Assembly (NCBI GenBank): GCA_030035585.1
Contig: CM057461.1
Coordinates: 174,107,624 to 174,171,623 of the forward strand
From: Dugong dugon
Lineage: Eukaryota > Chordata > Mammalia > Sirenia > Dugongidae
Length of the DNA: 64,000 nucleotides
Direction: 5' to 3'
Shown: piece by piece, positions 44,200 to 57,690 of the stretch
Layout: each line of letters begins with the position of its first letter
Numbering within the stretch: the first letter of the stretch is position 1
Program-made: the position numbers and the translations under genes
The notes under the pieces: model-generated
What the model was told of the DNA's origin: nothing
Databases searched by the model: none
Seen by the model: the letters and a program-made list of their open reading frames with translations, nothing else

Positions 44200-47100
44200 T
44201 TTAAATTAAACATTTCCTGTTGAAATTATTGTAGATTCATCTGTACTTGTAAGTGATAATTCAGAGGCATCATATGTACTTTCCCCTAATGGTAACGTCT
44301 TACAAAATTATTTTACAATATCATGACCATGATATTAATGTTGATACAGTCATGATATGGAACATTTCCAGCACTGCAGGAATCCCTCCTGTTGCCTTTT
44401 ATAGACACAGCCATTTCTCTCCAGCCCCTACCTCCTTATCTCCCTCCCCTACAACTAATTTGGCCTTCATTTAAGAATTTTTGTCATTTCAGTAATACTA
44501 CATAAATGGAGCCATACAGTATGTAACTTTTTGGGATTGACATTTTTCACCTAGAATAAATCTCTGAAGATTTATCCAGGTTGCACTGTGTATTAATAGT
44601 TTATTTCTTGTGATTGCTAGTAATATTTCACGGTATGGATGTACCACAGTTTCTTTAACCATACACCCATTAAATTAAATCTAGATTGCTTCCAGATTGA
44701 GGCTATCACAAATAAAATTGCTAAAAATATTCCTGTACAGGCTTTTGGGTGAACATAAATTTTTATTTCTGTGGGATAAATGCCCAGGAGTTCAATTCTT
44801 GGGTCATTTCATATTAGCATTTTAGATTTTTAAGGAACTGACAAACTGTTTTCCAAAGTGGCTGTACCATTTTATATTCCCACCAGCAAGGTTTAATTGG
44901 TCCAGTTTCTCTGCATCCTCTCCAGCATTTGATGTTGTCACTATTTTTCAGATTAGCCATTTTGATAGGTGTGTAGAGATAGCTCATTATGGTTTCAATT
45001 TGAATTTCCATAAAATAGGTAATGATACTGAACATCTTTTCATGTGCTTATTTGCAAGGTGTATATTCTCTTTGGGGAAATGTCTCTTCATTTCCTTTGC
45101 CCATTTCAGCTGGATTATTTTTAAACTGGAAATTCGAGTGTTCTTTACACATTCTAGATACATGTGGTTTGCAAATGTTTTCTCACAACCTAGCTTGTAT
45201 TTTCATCCTCTTAATGGGATCTGTCACAGAGTAAATGTTTTTAATTTTGATGAAGTCCAACTTATCAATTTGTCCTTTTATGGATTGTGTTTTTGGTGTC
45301 AAGACTAAAATCTCTTTGCCTTGCCATAGATGCTAATGATTTTTTTCTAAATGTGTTATCATTTTATATTTTACATTTAAATTCAAGATTAATTTTCAGT
45401 TAATTTTTTATAAGGTATGAGATTTCAGTTAAGGTTCTTTTGAATCTCTGTCAAAAATCTGTTGGGCTTATTTGTGTGGGTATATTTCTGGGTTCTTTAT
45501 TCTGTTTCATTGAATTACGTATCTATTCTTCCACTAATACCACATAGTCTTGATTACTGTACCTATGTAAAAGTCTTGATGGCAGGTAGACCGAATTCTC
45601 TCGCTTTATTTTTTCTTTCAAAATTGTTTTAGCTGTTCACATTCATTTGACTTTCCATATAAGTTTTATAGTAATCTTATATATATTTCAAAACCTTTTG
45701 CTGGTATTTTGATAGGAATTGTGTCAAACCTATACAGCAATATGAGGAGAACTGACATCTTTACTATTTTGAGTCTTCCAATCCATGAACATATTTCTAC
45801 ATATATTTACATATATTTAGGTCTTCTTTGATTCTTCTCATCAGCATTTTTTCATTTTCAGCATACAAGTCCTGTGCATGTTTTGTTGGATTTACACCTA
45901 GGTATTTAATTTTTAGTTACTGTAAATTATACTGTATTTTTAATTTCAGTACCCACATGTTCATTGCTAGTATGTAGATACAATTGATTTTGTATCTTGT
46001 ATCCTATGACCACGCTGAATTCATTTATTTATTCTATGAGTATTTTGTTGATTACTTAAGTTCTTTTTTATAAAGACAATCATGCCATCTGCAGAACAGA
46101 GACAAATTTATTTCTTCCTTTTCTATCTGTATGCTTTTTATTTGCACTTCTTGCCTTGTTGCACTGGCTTAAAATTTCTAATACTATGTTGAGTAAGAGT
46201 GGTGAAAGCAAATATACTTACTTTGTTCCCAGTCTTGGAGGAAAGTACTCAGTCTCACCATTAAGTATATTGTTAGCTGCAGGTTTTTGATAGATGGTCT
46301 TTATCAAATTGAGGAAGTTCCCCTCTAATCTTTTTCTGAGATTTTTTATTGAACATAGGTGTTGACTATTTCTAATTTTTGTTGGTGTCAATTGATATGA
46401 TCATGCGATTTTCCTTCTTTAACCTGTTAATATCGTAGACTATACTGATTTATTTTCAAATACTGAGCCAGCCTTATATCCCTGAAATAAATCCTATTTG
46501 GTTATGGTGTATAATTCTTTTTATATATTGCTGAATTCTATTTGCTGATATTTTGTTAAGAATTTTTGCTTTTACAATTTTGAAGTTTATTGGTCTTCAG
46601 TTTTCTTTTTTTTTTTGTACTCTATTTGGTTTTGGTATGAAGGTAATATACTAGATTCATAAAACAAATTGGGAAATGTTCCTTCCTCTTTTTTTATACA
46701 AGAGAATGTATAAAATTGGTATTGATTTTTCATATATTTGGTAGAATTCTCCATGAAACCATTTGGGCCTGGGTATTTCTTTTTTGGTATTTTCAAAATT
46801 ATTAATTTAATTTCCTTAATAGTTATAGGGCTATTCAAATTATGTTTTATTTTGGATGAGATGTTGTAGCTTATGTTTTTCAATTAATTGTCCATTTCAT
46901 CAAAGTTATCAAATTTATATGTGTACAGATGTTTGTAGTACTCCCTTATTTTCCTTTTGACATCTGCAGGGACAGTTTCATTCCTGGTATTGGTAATTTA
47001 TGTCTTCTCTCCTTTTTTATCTTTGTCAGTCTTGTTAGAGGTTTGTCATTTTTTAAAAATCTTTTCCAAGAACCAGCTATTTGTTTCATTGATTTTATCT

Positions 47101-48480
47101 ATTGTTTTCTATTTCCAATGCCATTGATTTCTTTTCTTATTTTTGTTATGTTCTTCCTTCTACTTGCTTCACTTATTTTCATTTTCTGTGTTCCTGAATA
47201 GAAGCTTAGATTACTGATTTGAGACTTCTTACATTTCTAATGTGTTCATTTATTGCTATGAATTTCCCTTTCTGTACTGCTTTAGCTGTTCCACAAATTT
47301 TGTTGTTGTATTTTCATTCTCATGAAGTTTACAGTATTTTTAAAAATTTCCCCTGAGACTTTCTTTTCCTTTTTGTGGGTTATATAGTAATGTATTATTT
47401 AGTTTCAAAGTGTTTAGAGATTTTTCTGTTATTAATTTCTACCTTGAGTTCACTATGGTTACAAAACACACTTTGTATGACTTCAATTATTTTAAATTTG
47501 TTGCGGTTTCATTTATGGCCGGGTATATAGTCTATCTTGGTATATGTTCCAAGGGCACTTGAAAAGAATGTGTATTCTTCTATTGTCAGATGTTGTATTA
47601 ATATTCATTAGATTCTGTTGTTTGATGGTCTTGCTGAGTTTTTCTATATCCTTGCTGATTTTCTGTCTAGTGAAAGGGATGTTAATGTCTTCAACTAATA
47701 TTATATATTTATCTATTTCTCCTTTCAGTTCTATCAGTTTTTTCCTACCATATTTTGCAGCTCTGTTGTTTGGTGGATACACATTTAAGACTGCTATGTC
47801 TACTTGGTAGTTGACCCTTTTATCTATATAATTTTCTTTGCTCTGACACTTTATCTGATGTTAATATAGCCACTTCTGCTTTCTTCTGATGAATGTTTGC
47901 ATGATATATCTTTTTACATATATATATTTCTATCTTTAACTGATCTATATCATCATATTTGAAGTAAATTTCTCAGAGCAGCATACAGTTGGATGATTGT
48001 CTTTAATCCTCTGAAAATCTCGATCTTTTGATTGGTGTATTTAGACTATTTAATTGTAATGTAATTATGGATACGTTGGGTTTAAGTCTCTCATTTTATT
48101 TTTCATTTTCTGTTTGTTCTATTTTCATTTCTCTTTTTTAATTCTTTTTGCTTGCCTCCTATGAATTAAACAAAATTTAATATTCCATTTTGATTTACCC
48201 ATACTGTTTTCAAGTATATTTTATTCTATAACTTTTTTAGTGGTTTCTCTAGGTATTAAATACGTATAACTTATCACAGTCTATTGTGATAACTTATACA
48301 TATTTATATAACTTATCATAACCAGCTTGAGTGAAGTGCGGAAATATTACCTCCCTGTAAGTCCCTTTATCCTTCCCATTTTTAATATAATTCTCTTAAA
48401 TATTTCCTCTACATACATTTATCACCTGCTAACCTTCATTGAAAATTACCCTTTCTTATATCCTATTTTAATTCATTAAC
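44200..48480 (-). mobile_element. Old L1 element, 5'-truncated
   Basis: On the minus strand, parts of ORF2 can be read: endonuclease (47782-47513: MYPPNNRAAKYGRKKLIELK, then NTTSDNRRIHILFKCPW) and reverse transcriptase start (46883-46587: ITIKEIKLIILKIPKKKYPG, PNGFM). The C-terminal part is at 45035-44814 ([20 protein letters not shown]), then a diverged 3' UTR. ORF1 and the 5' UTR were not seen. Every frame is broken. It lies on the sense strand of ERBB4, in the intron between exons 12 and 13. Confidence 0.85.
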
Positions 48481-50505
48481 TTTATAACTATCATTTCAAG
48501 TAACAGAAAAACATACTTCTTAAAGATAATCTGAAAGAACAGAGACTGGATAGACTATTTTTAAGTGTTCATAGGACTGTTCCTCTTCACAAATATATTA
48601 TTAATTATTTTAGGTAACGCATAAATTTTGGGACTTTAATTGTTTTTCTGTCCATATTTTAAATATTTATTAAAATAAAATACTATAAATTACAACTATT
48701 TATATTTTCTTTTCTTATCATATGAAGACTCTCTTTCCCTCCAAAAGTTGAATAATTTGATGTTTAACTTGGGAAATACTAGCTGTTAATGTATTCATTA
48801 TATTGATTTTGAACTAGTAGCAAGAATACTTTCTGATTCATTCATGATACAGAGAAATAGGTTTCTCTCACCATATAAAAATAATAATAAATGTCAGTAA
48901 AAATTAAATAGTAACATAGGTCTCAAATTACTGCTTCACTTCGTATATAAATGACTTCTGATTATAAAGATATAAAGAATAAGAAAGATAGTTTAATCAA
49001 GATGATTAAATATAAATGTGTAAGATTAAACTCTATATAATGGATGAAAAGTTATAAAGTAGCAAAAGATAAATGATATTTCTAAACAGAAAGTTAAAAT
49101 ACACATTTTTATAAACATTCGGCAATTTTAAGGCTTTTTTAAAATAGAATGTTTCATGTTCTGTTCCATAATTTTTATACACACTTGCACATAGGATAAA
49201 ATTGAGTCTCAGAGAAATCCCTAAAGAAGGAAAGAAAATCCCAAAAGGTATATTATAAAAGCAACTTGTAAAGAAAGCAGAGTATATTCAAGATCATATT
49301 TCACAATGTCATAAATCTCTGTATATTTAGTATCTTCATTTTCTCTAGAAAATATTATTAAGTGTCTTGAATTCTATATTTATTAGCTTCTGTCTAAAGC
49401 TCCCAAATACATCTTTGGTTTCTTCCTTGAGGATGCAGACAAGGCCATCAGTACCCCACTGCCACTGCTCATTTTGTAATATTTCATCAACTTCGTTCCA
49501 TGTATTTCATTAACTTGCATACATTTTTTTTTCAGGTTTGATAACCTCTGTCGTCCCTTCCCCTCTCTCTCCCAAAGGCAACTGAACACTACAGTATGTG
49601 GATGGGTGAGGGTTGAATGCTTCAATTTTTTATGTTTTGACATTAGTTGGTGAGAAGAAGGGTTCTTAGCTTCACCCAAGATCCTACCTTTTTTTATGCT
49701 GCCTATTGTCTTGCTGAGTCTTTACTCATATGCCCAATTCTGTGGCAGTTTAGGATCAAGAAAATAGCATCTCTTGGAGGGAAGCAATAGTAAACAAAAC
49801 ACCATAATAATTGCTTCCTTCTCATTCCTTCCAAATCACTAGATGATGGAATTGAAGTCTAGTTGATCATTTTCTCCAAGTGAAACCAAAAGAACTATTT
49901 CCACACAGCACAGAACAAGAGGCCAAGGAAGCTAGTTCTTTGAAATTAAGAGAAAGAAGTTTCCAGTCAGCACCAAGAATTCAATAGCCCTCTGAACTTC
50001 CCGAATGATAGTCACACATGAAGGAGTATAAGACTTACTGAATGGCGTACAGTTCAAAAGGTCATTACAAACCTCTCTAAAAAACTTTAGCAACATATTT
50101 ATTAGGCAACCTTCAATTTCCTCTATGTTTTCTCTAGAAACTGTAAAATACAGTTTTCTCTATCTCATCTGAATTGTAACTGTCTGTTAAAAATTTGGAG
50201 AGATAATAATGTGCTTTGTATTTTGACCTTTGCAGAGAATACTGAACCTGTTTTCATTAAAATAGAGACAAGTTTAAAGTAATGGCTCTTGCTGCTGTGC
50301 TGTATGTGTGAAAGTAAATGGATTAGCTCCGAAATACTGAAATGAAGTGTCTAATGACAAAGGCAAGACAAAATCTTTTCTTTTATTGTAAAGCAAGACC
50401 ATTTGTGCTGTTTGCATTACTAATCATATATAGAGGCATGGGTTATACTTAGAATGTATTTGGGCTGGTATCTTTAGTTTTATTTTAAGGCTAAAAAATA
50501 CTGTT
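48481..50505. other. Intron, mostly unique
   Basis: No gene or named repeat recognised; short frames have no domain. Confidence 0.4.
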
Positions 50506-50509
50506 CAGT

Positions 50510-50665
50510 AGTAATATCACAGGTTTTGGAATCAGATAGACATAGGTTCAAACCTTTACTCTTTAACTAGCCATGTAGCCTTACACAAATTATTTAATGT
50601 TTAACATGTAAAATGAGTAATAATATCCACTTTCATGGTTGTGATTTAGATTAGACATCATATTA
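50510..50665 (+). repeat. MIR element
   Basis: GGTTTTGGAATCAGATAGAC, then AGGTTCAAACCTTTACTC and CCTTACACAAATTATTTAAT follow the MIR order. Confidence 0.7.
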
Positions 50666-50849
50666 GTAGAATATTTAATGCAGGTTTGAACAAACTGAGT
50701 AAATATTTACTAAATGTACTCAAGAGAAATGTAAAAACATGCAAGCATAATTATGTGTCTATCTTAAAAAATATGTGTTGAAAAACGTACTTTATGTGAG
50801 GACACTATGAAAAGCTTGGGATATGATGGAAAAATGAAAATAAAACACA

Positions 50850-51480
50850 TGTTCTCTTACCTTATGGAGCTTACAGTCTACTTGGGGAGTCAGGAATTAG
50901 ACAAATAATCACACGTAATATATATAACTAAAATTTTGGTAGATGACATAAATTGTACACAGTGCTAAGAGAATATAGCCATTGTCCTAAACTAGAGATG
51001 AGTAGCGTAAGTCAGCCCACAGAAGAAGGGATATTTAAGCTGAGATGAGAAAGATAAACAGGAATTTTCAAGGCAAAATGCACTGGGAGGGGTTGGGATG
51101 CACAATTCCAGCCAAGACAAGGAGGGAGGAAGATTAATGCTTTCAGAGAACACGCTGGACATGGGCAGTAATTGGGAAAATGGTACCAAGATGAGTCAGT
51201 GAGGTGGACAAGCACAGATGATATAGGACTTCATGGCCATTTTCAGGATATTGTGCTTTGTCCTAAGGGCTGTAGGAAACCACTGAGAGGTTTAAGTAGG
51301 ATAGTAAAAATGTTATTTGTATTTTTAAAATATCACTCCAATTGCTTTGATGGAATTGACCTGAAAACAAGTTTGACTTGCTGGTGGCAGGAAGATAATA
51401 GTGAACTGTCCGGGGCTCCAAGTGGCATCAATCAGAGTCCGTTTTGCAATACAGATGCTGAAAAAGAGAAGGTGAAGCTC
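50850..51480. repeat. Old dispersed repeat, family unknown
   Basis: TACCTTATGGAGCTTACAGT, then GGACATGGGCAGTAATTGGG and GGGCTGTAGGAAACCACTGA are phrases of an ancient repeat common in mammals, which I cannot name. It may be the same family as 23845-24012. Confidence 0.4.
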
Positions 51481-52739
51481 TTTTATCTGTACTTATAAAC
51501 TCTAAGGATGCTCTTAACATTGCTCTCCAGGACCAACCATCTTCCCTGGAGAAAGAGATACTGACTGAAAGGAAAGCAGAATTGATGTATACAAAGATGT
51601 ATATAGACTCCTAGTGGTTATCACCTGAACTGCAAATCCATCTGTTCCTGAAATTTGAATAGTCACTGGGCTTCTCAGTTCTGTGAGCTGATACAGTCCC
51701 TTTTTTAAAAAAAAAAAATGGTGCTTTAGGTGAAAGTTTACAGTTCGAGTTGTTTCTCATACAAAAATTTATACATGCATTGTTATGTGACACTAGTTGC
51801 TAGCCCTATAATGTAACCGCACATTCCTCCTTTCCACCCTGGATTTCCCTTGTCCATTCAACCAGCTCCTATCTTTTTCTGCCTTCTCATCTCGCCTCTG
51901 GACAGGAGCTGCCCATTTAGTCTCATGTGTCTACTTGAACTAAGAAGCACACTCTTCACGAATATCATCTTATGTCTTATAGTTCAGTCTATTCTTTGTC
52001 TAAAGAGTTGGCTTCAGGAATGGTTTTCGTTCTGGATTAACAGAGAGTCCAGGGACCATGTCTTCTGGGGTTCCTCCAGTCTCAGTCAGACCATTAAGTC
52101 TGGTCTTTTTACTAGAATTTCATTCTGCACCCCACTTTTCTCCTGCTACGTCAGGGACTCTCTGTTGTGTTCCCTGTCAGGGCAGTCATTTGTGATAGCC
52201 AGGCACCATCTAGTTCTTCTGGTCTCATGCTGATGGACTCTCTGGTTTATGTGGCCCCTTTTGTCTCTTGGGCTAATATTTTCCTTGTGTCTTTGGTGTT
52301 CTTCACCCTCCTTTGCTCCAGGTGGGTTGGGACCAATTGATGCATCATAGATGGCTGCTGGCTAGCTTTTAAGACCCCAGACACCACTCACCAAAGTGGG
52401 ATGAACAACAGTTACTTAATAAACTTTGTTATGCCAGTTGACCTAGATGTCCCATGAAACCATGGTCCACATTCCTCTGTGCCTTCTACACTGTCCCTCA
52501 AAGTGTTTTGTTGTATTCAGAAAACTTCTTAGCGTTTGGTCTAGTCCAGCAGTGCTAACTTCCCCTGTACTGTGTGTTGTACTTACCTTAACCTAAGATA
52601 ATTATTGTCTACCCTTTAGTTAGTGAATTCCCCTCTCCCTCCCTCCCCACTCTAGTAATCATCAAAGAATGTTTTCTTCCGTGTTTAAACCTTTTCTTGA
52701 GTTCTTATAATAGTGGTCTCATATAATGTTTGTCCTTTT

Positions 52740-55700
52740 ACAACTGACTAATTTCATTAAGCATAATGGCTTGCAGATTCATCCATGTCATGAGATGTTT
52801 TGCAGATTCATCGTTGTTCTTTATCATTGCATAATATTCTACTGTGTGACTATACCATAATTTGTTTGTTTACCCATTTGTCTGTTGATGGGCACCTAGG
52901 CTGTTTCCATCTTTTTGCTATTGTGAACAGTGCTGCAATGAATATGAGTGTGCATATGTCTATTCGTGTGACAGCTCTTATTTCTCTAGGATATATTCCT
53001 AGGAGTGGGATTGCTGGATCGTATGGTATTTGTATTTCTAGCTTTCTAAGGAAGCACCATTTCATTTTCCAAAATGGTTGTATCATTTTGCATTCCCACT
53101 AGCAGTACATAAGAGTTCCGATCTCCCCACAGCCTCTCCAACATTTGTTACTTCCAGTGTTTTTGATTCGTGCCAGTAATGCTGGGGTGAGATGGTATCT
53201 CATTGTGGTTTTAATTTACATTTCTTTAATGGCTAGTGATCACCAGCATTTCCTCATGTGTCTGTTGGCCACTTAAATGTCTTTTTGGTGATGTGTCTGT
53301 TCATCTCCTTTGCTCATTTTTTAATAGGATTATTTGTCTTTTTGTTATAGAGGTGTTGGATTTTCTTGTTTTAGAGATGAGACTTTTGTCTGACATGTAA
53401 TGTGCAAAAAATTTTTCCCAGAGTGTAGGTTCTCTTTTTACTCTTTTGGTAAAGTCTTTTGATGACCATAAGTGTTTAATTTTTAGAAGATCCCAGTCAT
53501 CTAGTTTATCTTCTGGGGTTTGTGTGCTGTTTGCTATGGTTTGTATCCTGTTAATGCCAGGCATTAGGGCCTCTAGCGTTGATTCAATTTTTTCTTCTAT
53601 GAAATTTATAGTTTTTGGCTTAATATTTAGGTCTTTGATCCATTTTGAATTAGTTTTTGTGTATGGTGTGAGGTATGGTCCTGTTTCACTGTTTTTGCAG
53701 ATGGACATCCAGTTTTGCCAGCACAGTTTGTTAAAAAGACTGTTCCCCATTTGATGGACTTTGGGCCCTTGTCGAAGATCAGGTGACCGTAGGTGGATGG
53801 ATTTACATCTGGGTTCTCAACTCTGTTCCATTGGTCAATGTATCTGTCATTCTACCAGTACCAGGCTGTTTTGACTACTGTAGCTGTATAGTAGGTTCTG
53901 AGGTCAGGTAGTGCGAGTCCTTCTGCTTTATTCTTCTTCAGTAGAGCTTTACTTATCCAGGGCTTCTTCCCTTTCCATATAAAGTTAATGATTAGTTTTT
54001 CCATGTCTTTAAAGAATGTTGTTGGTATTTGGATCGGGACTGCATTGTATTTGTAAATTGCTTTGGGTAGAATTGTCATTGTCACTATGTTGAGTCTACC
54101 TATCCATGAGTATGGTAAGTTGTTCCATTTATGTAGATCCCTTTGAGTTTCTTGGAGTAGTATTTTGTAGTTTTCCTTGTACAGGTATTTTACATCCCTG
54201 GTTAGATTTATTCCTACCTATTTCATATTTTTAGGTGCTATTATAAATGGTATTGCTCTCCTGATTTCCATTTCATCATTCTCTTTATTGGTGTATAGGA
54301 ATCCGACCAATTTTATGTTTATCTTGTATTCTGCTACTCTGCTGAATCTTTCTATTAGTTCCAGTAGCTTTTTTGCACAGTCTTTAGGGTTTTCCATGTA
54401 TAGTATCATAACACCCGCAAACAGGGACAGTTTAACTTCTTCATTACGATTTTGGATGCCCTTTATTTCTTTTTCTTGCCTTATTGCTCGAGCTAGGACT
54501 TCTAGCACAATGTTAAATAGGAGTGGAGATAAACGACATTGTTGTCTTGTTCCCATTTTCAAGTGAAACCTCTCTCCATTTTCAGCCTCTCTCCATTAAG
54601 AATGATGTTGGTCGTTGGTTTTGCATAGATGACCTTTATTATCTTGAGAAATTTCCCTTCTATATCTATTTTATTGAGGGTTTTTATCAGGAATGGGTGT
54701 TGGACTTTGTTGAATGCCTTTTCTGCGTCAATTGAGATGATCATGTGATTATTTTCTTTCCTTTTATTTATGTGGTGGATTACACTGATTGATTTTCTAA
54801 TTTGAACCATCCTTGAATACCTGGTATGAATCCTACTTGGTCGTAGTGTATTATTTTTTGATATGATGCTGAATTCTATTGGCTAGAATTTTGTTATGAA
54901 TTTTTGCATCTATATTCATGAGAGATACTGGTCAGTAATTTTCTTTTTTTGTGGCTTCTTTGCCTGGTTTTGGTATCAGGGTTATGCCGGCTTCATAAAA
55001 TGAATTTGGAAGTATCCCTTCCTTTTCTATGTGCTGAAATAGTTGGAGTAGTACTGGTATAAGCGCTTCTCTGAATGTTTTGTAGAATTCTCCAGTGAAG
55101 CCATCTGGGCCAGGGCTTTGTTTTGTTGGGAGTTTTTTTAATACCTTTTCAATCTCTTTTTTTTTTTTTTTTCTCTTTCTATTTGTTCAAGTTCTGTAGT
55201 TAAAGTTTGATTTTGTCCCTTCTTTTTTGATGTGTGCATCTATTGCTAAAAATTGTCCTCTGAGGACTGCCTTTGTTGTGTCCCAAAGGTTTTGGTATGA
55301 TGTGTTTTCATTCTTGTTTGATTCTAGGAACTTTTTGATTCCATCTCTGATTTCTTCTATTACCCAGTGATGTGCAAACAGGGTGTTATTCAGTTTCCAT
55401 GTAACTGATTTTTTTTTTCCCTGCTCTTTCTGTTGTTAATTTCTACCTTGATGGCATTGTGGTCAGAGAAGATACTTTGTATTATCTCAACGTTGTGGAT
55501 CTTGTTGAGGATTTCTCTGTGGCCTAAGATGTGGTCTATTCTGGAGAACGTTCCATGTGCATTGGAAAAGAATGTGTACTTTGCAGCTGTTGGGTGTAGT
55601 GTTCTATGTATATCTATCAGGTCAAGTTGGCTGATTGTGCCCTTTAGGTCTTCTGTATCTTTGCTGAGTTTCTTTCTAGATGTTCTGTCCTTTACTGAGA

Positions 55701-56150
55701 GTGTTGTGTTGAAGTCTCCTACTATTATTGTGGAACTGTAATTTCTCTTTTCAACGGTGTTAGAGTTTCTTTTACATATTTTGGAGCCCTATCATTGGGT
55801 GCGTACATGTTTAGCATGGTTACGGTTTCATGATGGATCATCTCTTTAATCATTATATAGTGTCCTTCTTTGTATTTTATGGTGGATTTTGTTTTAACAG
55901 CTATTTTATCTGAGATTAATATTGCCACTCCTGCTCTTTTTTGTTAGCTGTTTGCTTGTTATATTTTTTCCAACCTGTGATGTTTAATAAAGTTACATCT
56001 TTGTTTCTAAGGTGTGTTTCTTGTAGACAGCATATTGATAGATCCTGTTTTTTTAACCATTCTGTCACTCTCCATCTCTTTGTGGATGCATTTAGGACAT
56101 TTACATTCAGTGTATTATTGATAGGTGTGAGTTTATTGCTGTCATTTTAG
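52740..56150 (-). pseudogene. L1 ORF2 remnant (endonuclease and reverse transcriptase)
   Basis: Broken pieces appear in order. Endonuclease: 55928-55725, EGHYIMIKEMIHHETVTMLN, MYAPNDRAP. Reverse transcriptase: 54810-54559, [20 protein letters not shown], then 54562-54218, [20 protein letters not shown], followed by [12 protein letters not shown] where the YADD-type catalytic aspartates are replaced. Then 54085-53852 ([20 protein letters not shown]) and the C-terminal zinc-knuckle side 53750-53301 and 53086-52850. The lost catalytic Asp residues and multiple frameshifts mean no activity. Confidence 0.82.
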
Positions 56151-56639
56151 TACTTTTTTTTTTTTTTTTTTTTTTTTGTGGTGCTGATGTTTTCATTGTT
56201 CCCATTACTCTCCTGTGCTGAATTCCTCTTGTTTGTGGGGTTTTTTTTATTTCTTTTGTTTTTGTAGGTTTTGTTTTTACTGAGACTTTATGTTTTTCTT
56301 CTTTATTTTGATGAGTAGGTTTGCTAACTTTCTTTGTGGTTACTTTGAAATTTATCCTTATCTTCCTAGGTTTGAACCAGTCTATTATTACTTGGTATCA
56401 CCTTGCCTTCCTCTCCATTAGAAGGTTCTATACATACACCATTTACTCCCTCTTTTATTGTTCTGATGTTGTTGTCATTTACAGATTAACCTCTCTGGTT
56501 TCCTGCTGTAATTCTTTTGGTTTTGTATAGTCCTTAAGAGTTCATTTTCTAGGCTGGTCTCTGGCTAGTACAATCCTGTATCCTAGATTCAGTCTGTGGT
56601 GTGATGTTGTTTGTTCTCCGATCAAAGGACTCCCTTTAA

Positions 56640-57690
56640 TAAGTCTTGTGAGTTTGGTTTGGTTTCTACACAGCCCCTCAGTTTTTCTTTATCTGTAAAT
56701 GACCTAATTTCACCACCATATTTCAATGGAAGTTTTGCAGGATATATTATTCTTGGCTGGCAATTTTTTTCTTTCAAGATTTTATATGTCATCCCATTGC
56801 CTTCTTGCCTTCATGGTTTCTGCCGAATAATCCGAGCTTTGTCCTGTTGTTTCGCCTCTGTATGTGACTTTTTGTTTTTCTCAAGCTGCTCGCAGGATTG
56901 CCTTTAGCTTTAGGGAGTGTGATTATGGTATGCCTTGGTGATTTTGTTTTGGGGGTCTATTCTATATGGGGTTTGTTGAGCTTCTTGGATGGTCAGCTTT
57001 ACATCTTTCATGATATTGGGGAAGTTTTCTGTCAGCACTTCTTCAATGATCCTATGTTTTCTGTTTTCTACCCCCGTTCTGGAACTCCAATCACTCGCAA
57101 ATTTTTGCTTTTGATTGTATCCCACATAACTCTCAGGGTCTCTTCATTTTTCTTTGTTCTTTTTTCTGAGTTTTCCTGAAACAGAGTTGCATCCAAGTGT
57201 TTGTCTTCAATTCCACTGATCCTGTCTTCCACCGTTTCAAATCTGCTTCTCAGCCCTTCTATGACACCATCCATTATCTTTTGGATTTCTAATTGTTGTT
57301 TTTGTATGAATTTTAGCTCTGAATTTATTTTAGCATTTTGTTCCTGTATTATTTTTTTTTAATTCTTCCATTTTTTTGTCTGTATTTTCCATGAATTTGT
57401 CTATTTTTTCCTCATTTTTGTCTGTGTTTTGTTTCAACTTTGGAAAATTCTGAATATTAAAGATTTGAATCCCTATCAGTTAGTTCTAGTGCCTTTTCTT
57501 CTACTGGAAAGTCATCTGGTGTTTTATTTTGGATGTCTACTTGAACCATCCTGTCCTGTTTTTGTACGTTTTGATATTGTCTGCTGTCATCAGGGCTTTC
57601 TGCAGTTATTTTACTTGTTTATTTATTGTAGATTTGTTTGTTTCATCTTTTTTTTTTTTTTTTTTTGGTTATGTCTTAGCAGGCAAGCTG
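56640..57690 (-). pseudogene. L1 ORF1 remnant
   Basis: Two overlapping frames carry the ORF1 core: RISGIEDKHLDATLFQENSE and KSKNLRVIGVPERG (57274-57068), then NRKHRIIEEVLTENFPNIMK (57125-56910). ORF1 encodes the RNA-binding chaperone of L1. The coiled-coil part ends at about 57150 and the RVIGVPE motif opens the RNA-binding domain. The change of frame at about 57070-57125 shows at least one frameshift. Confidence 0.75.
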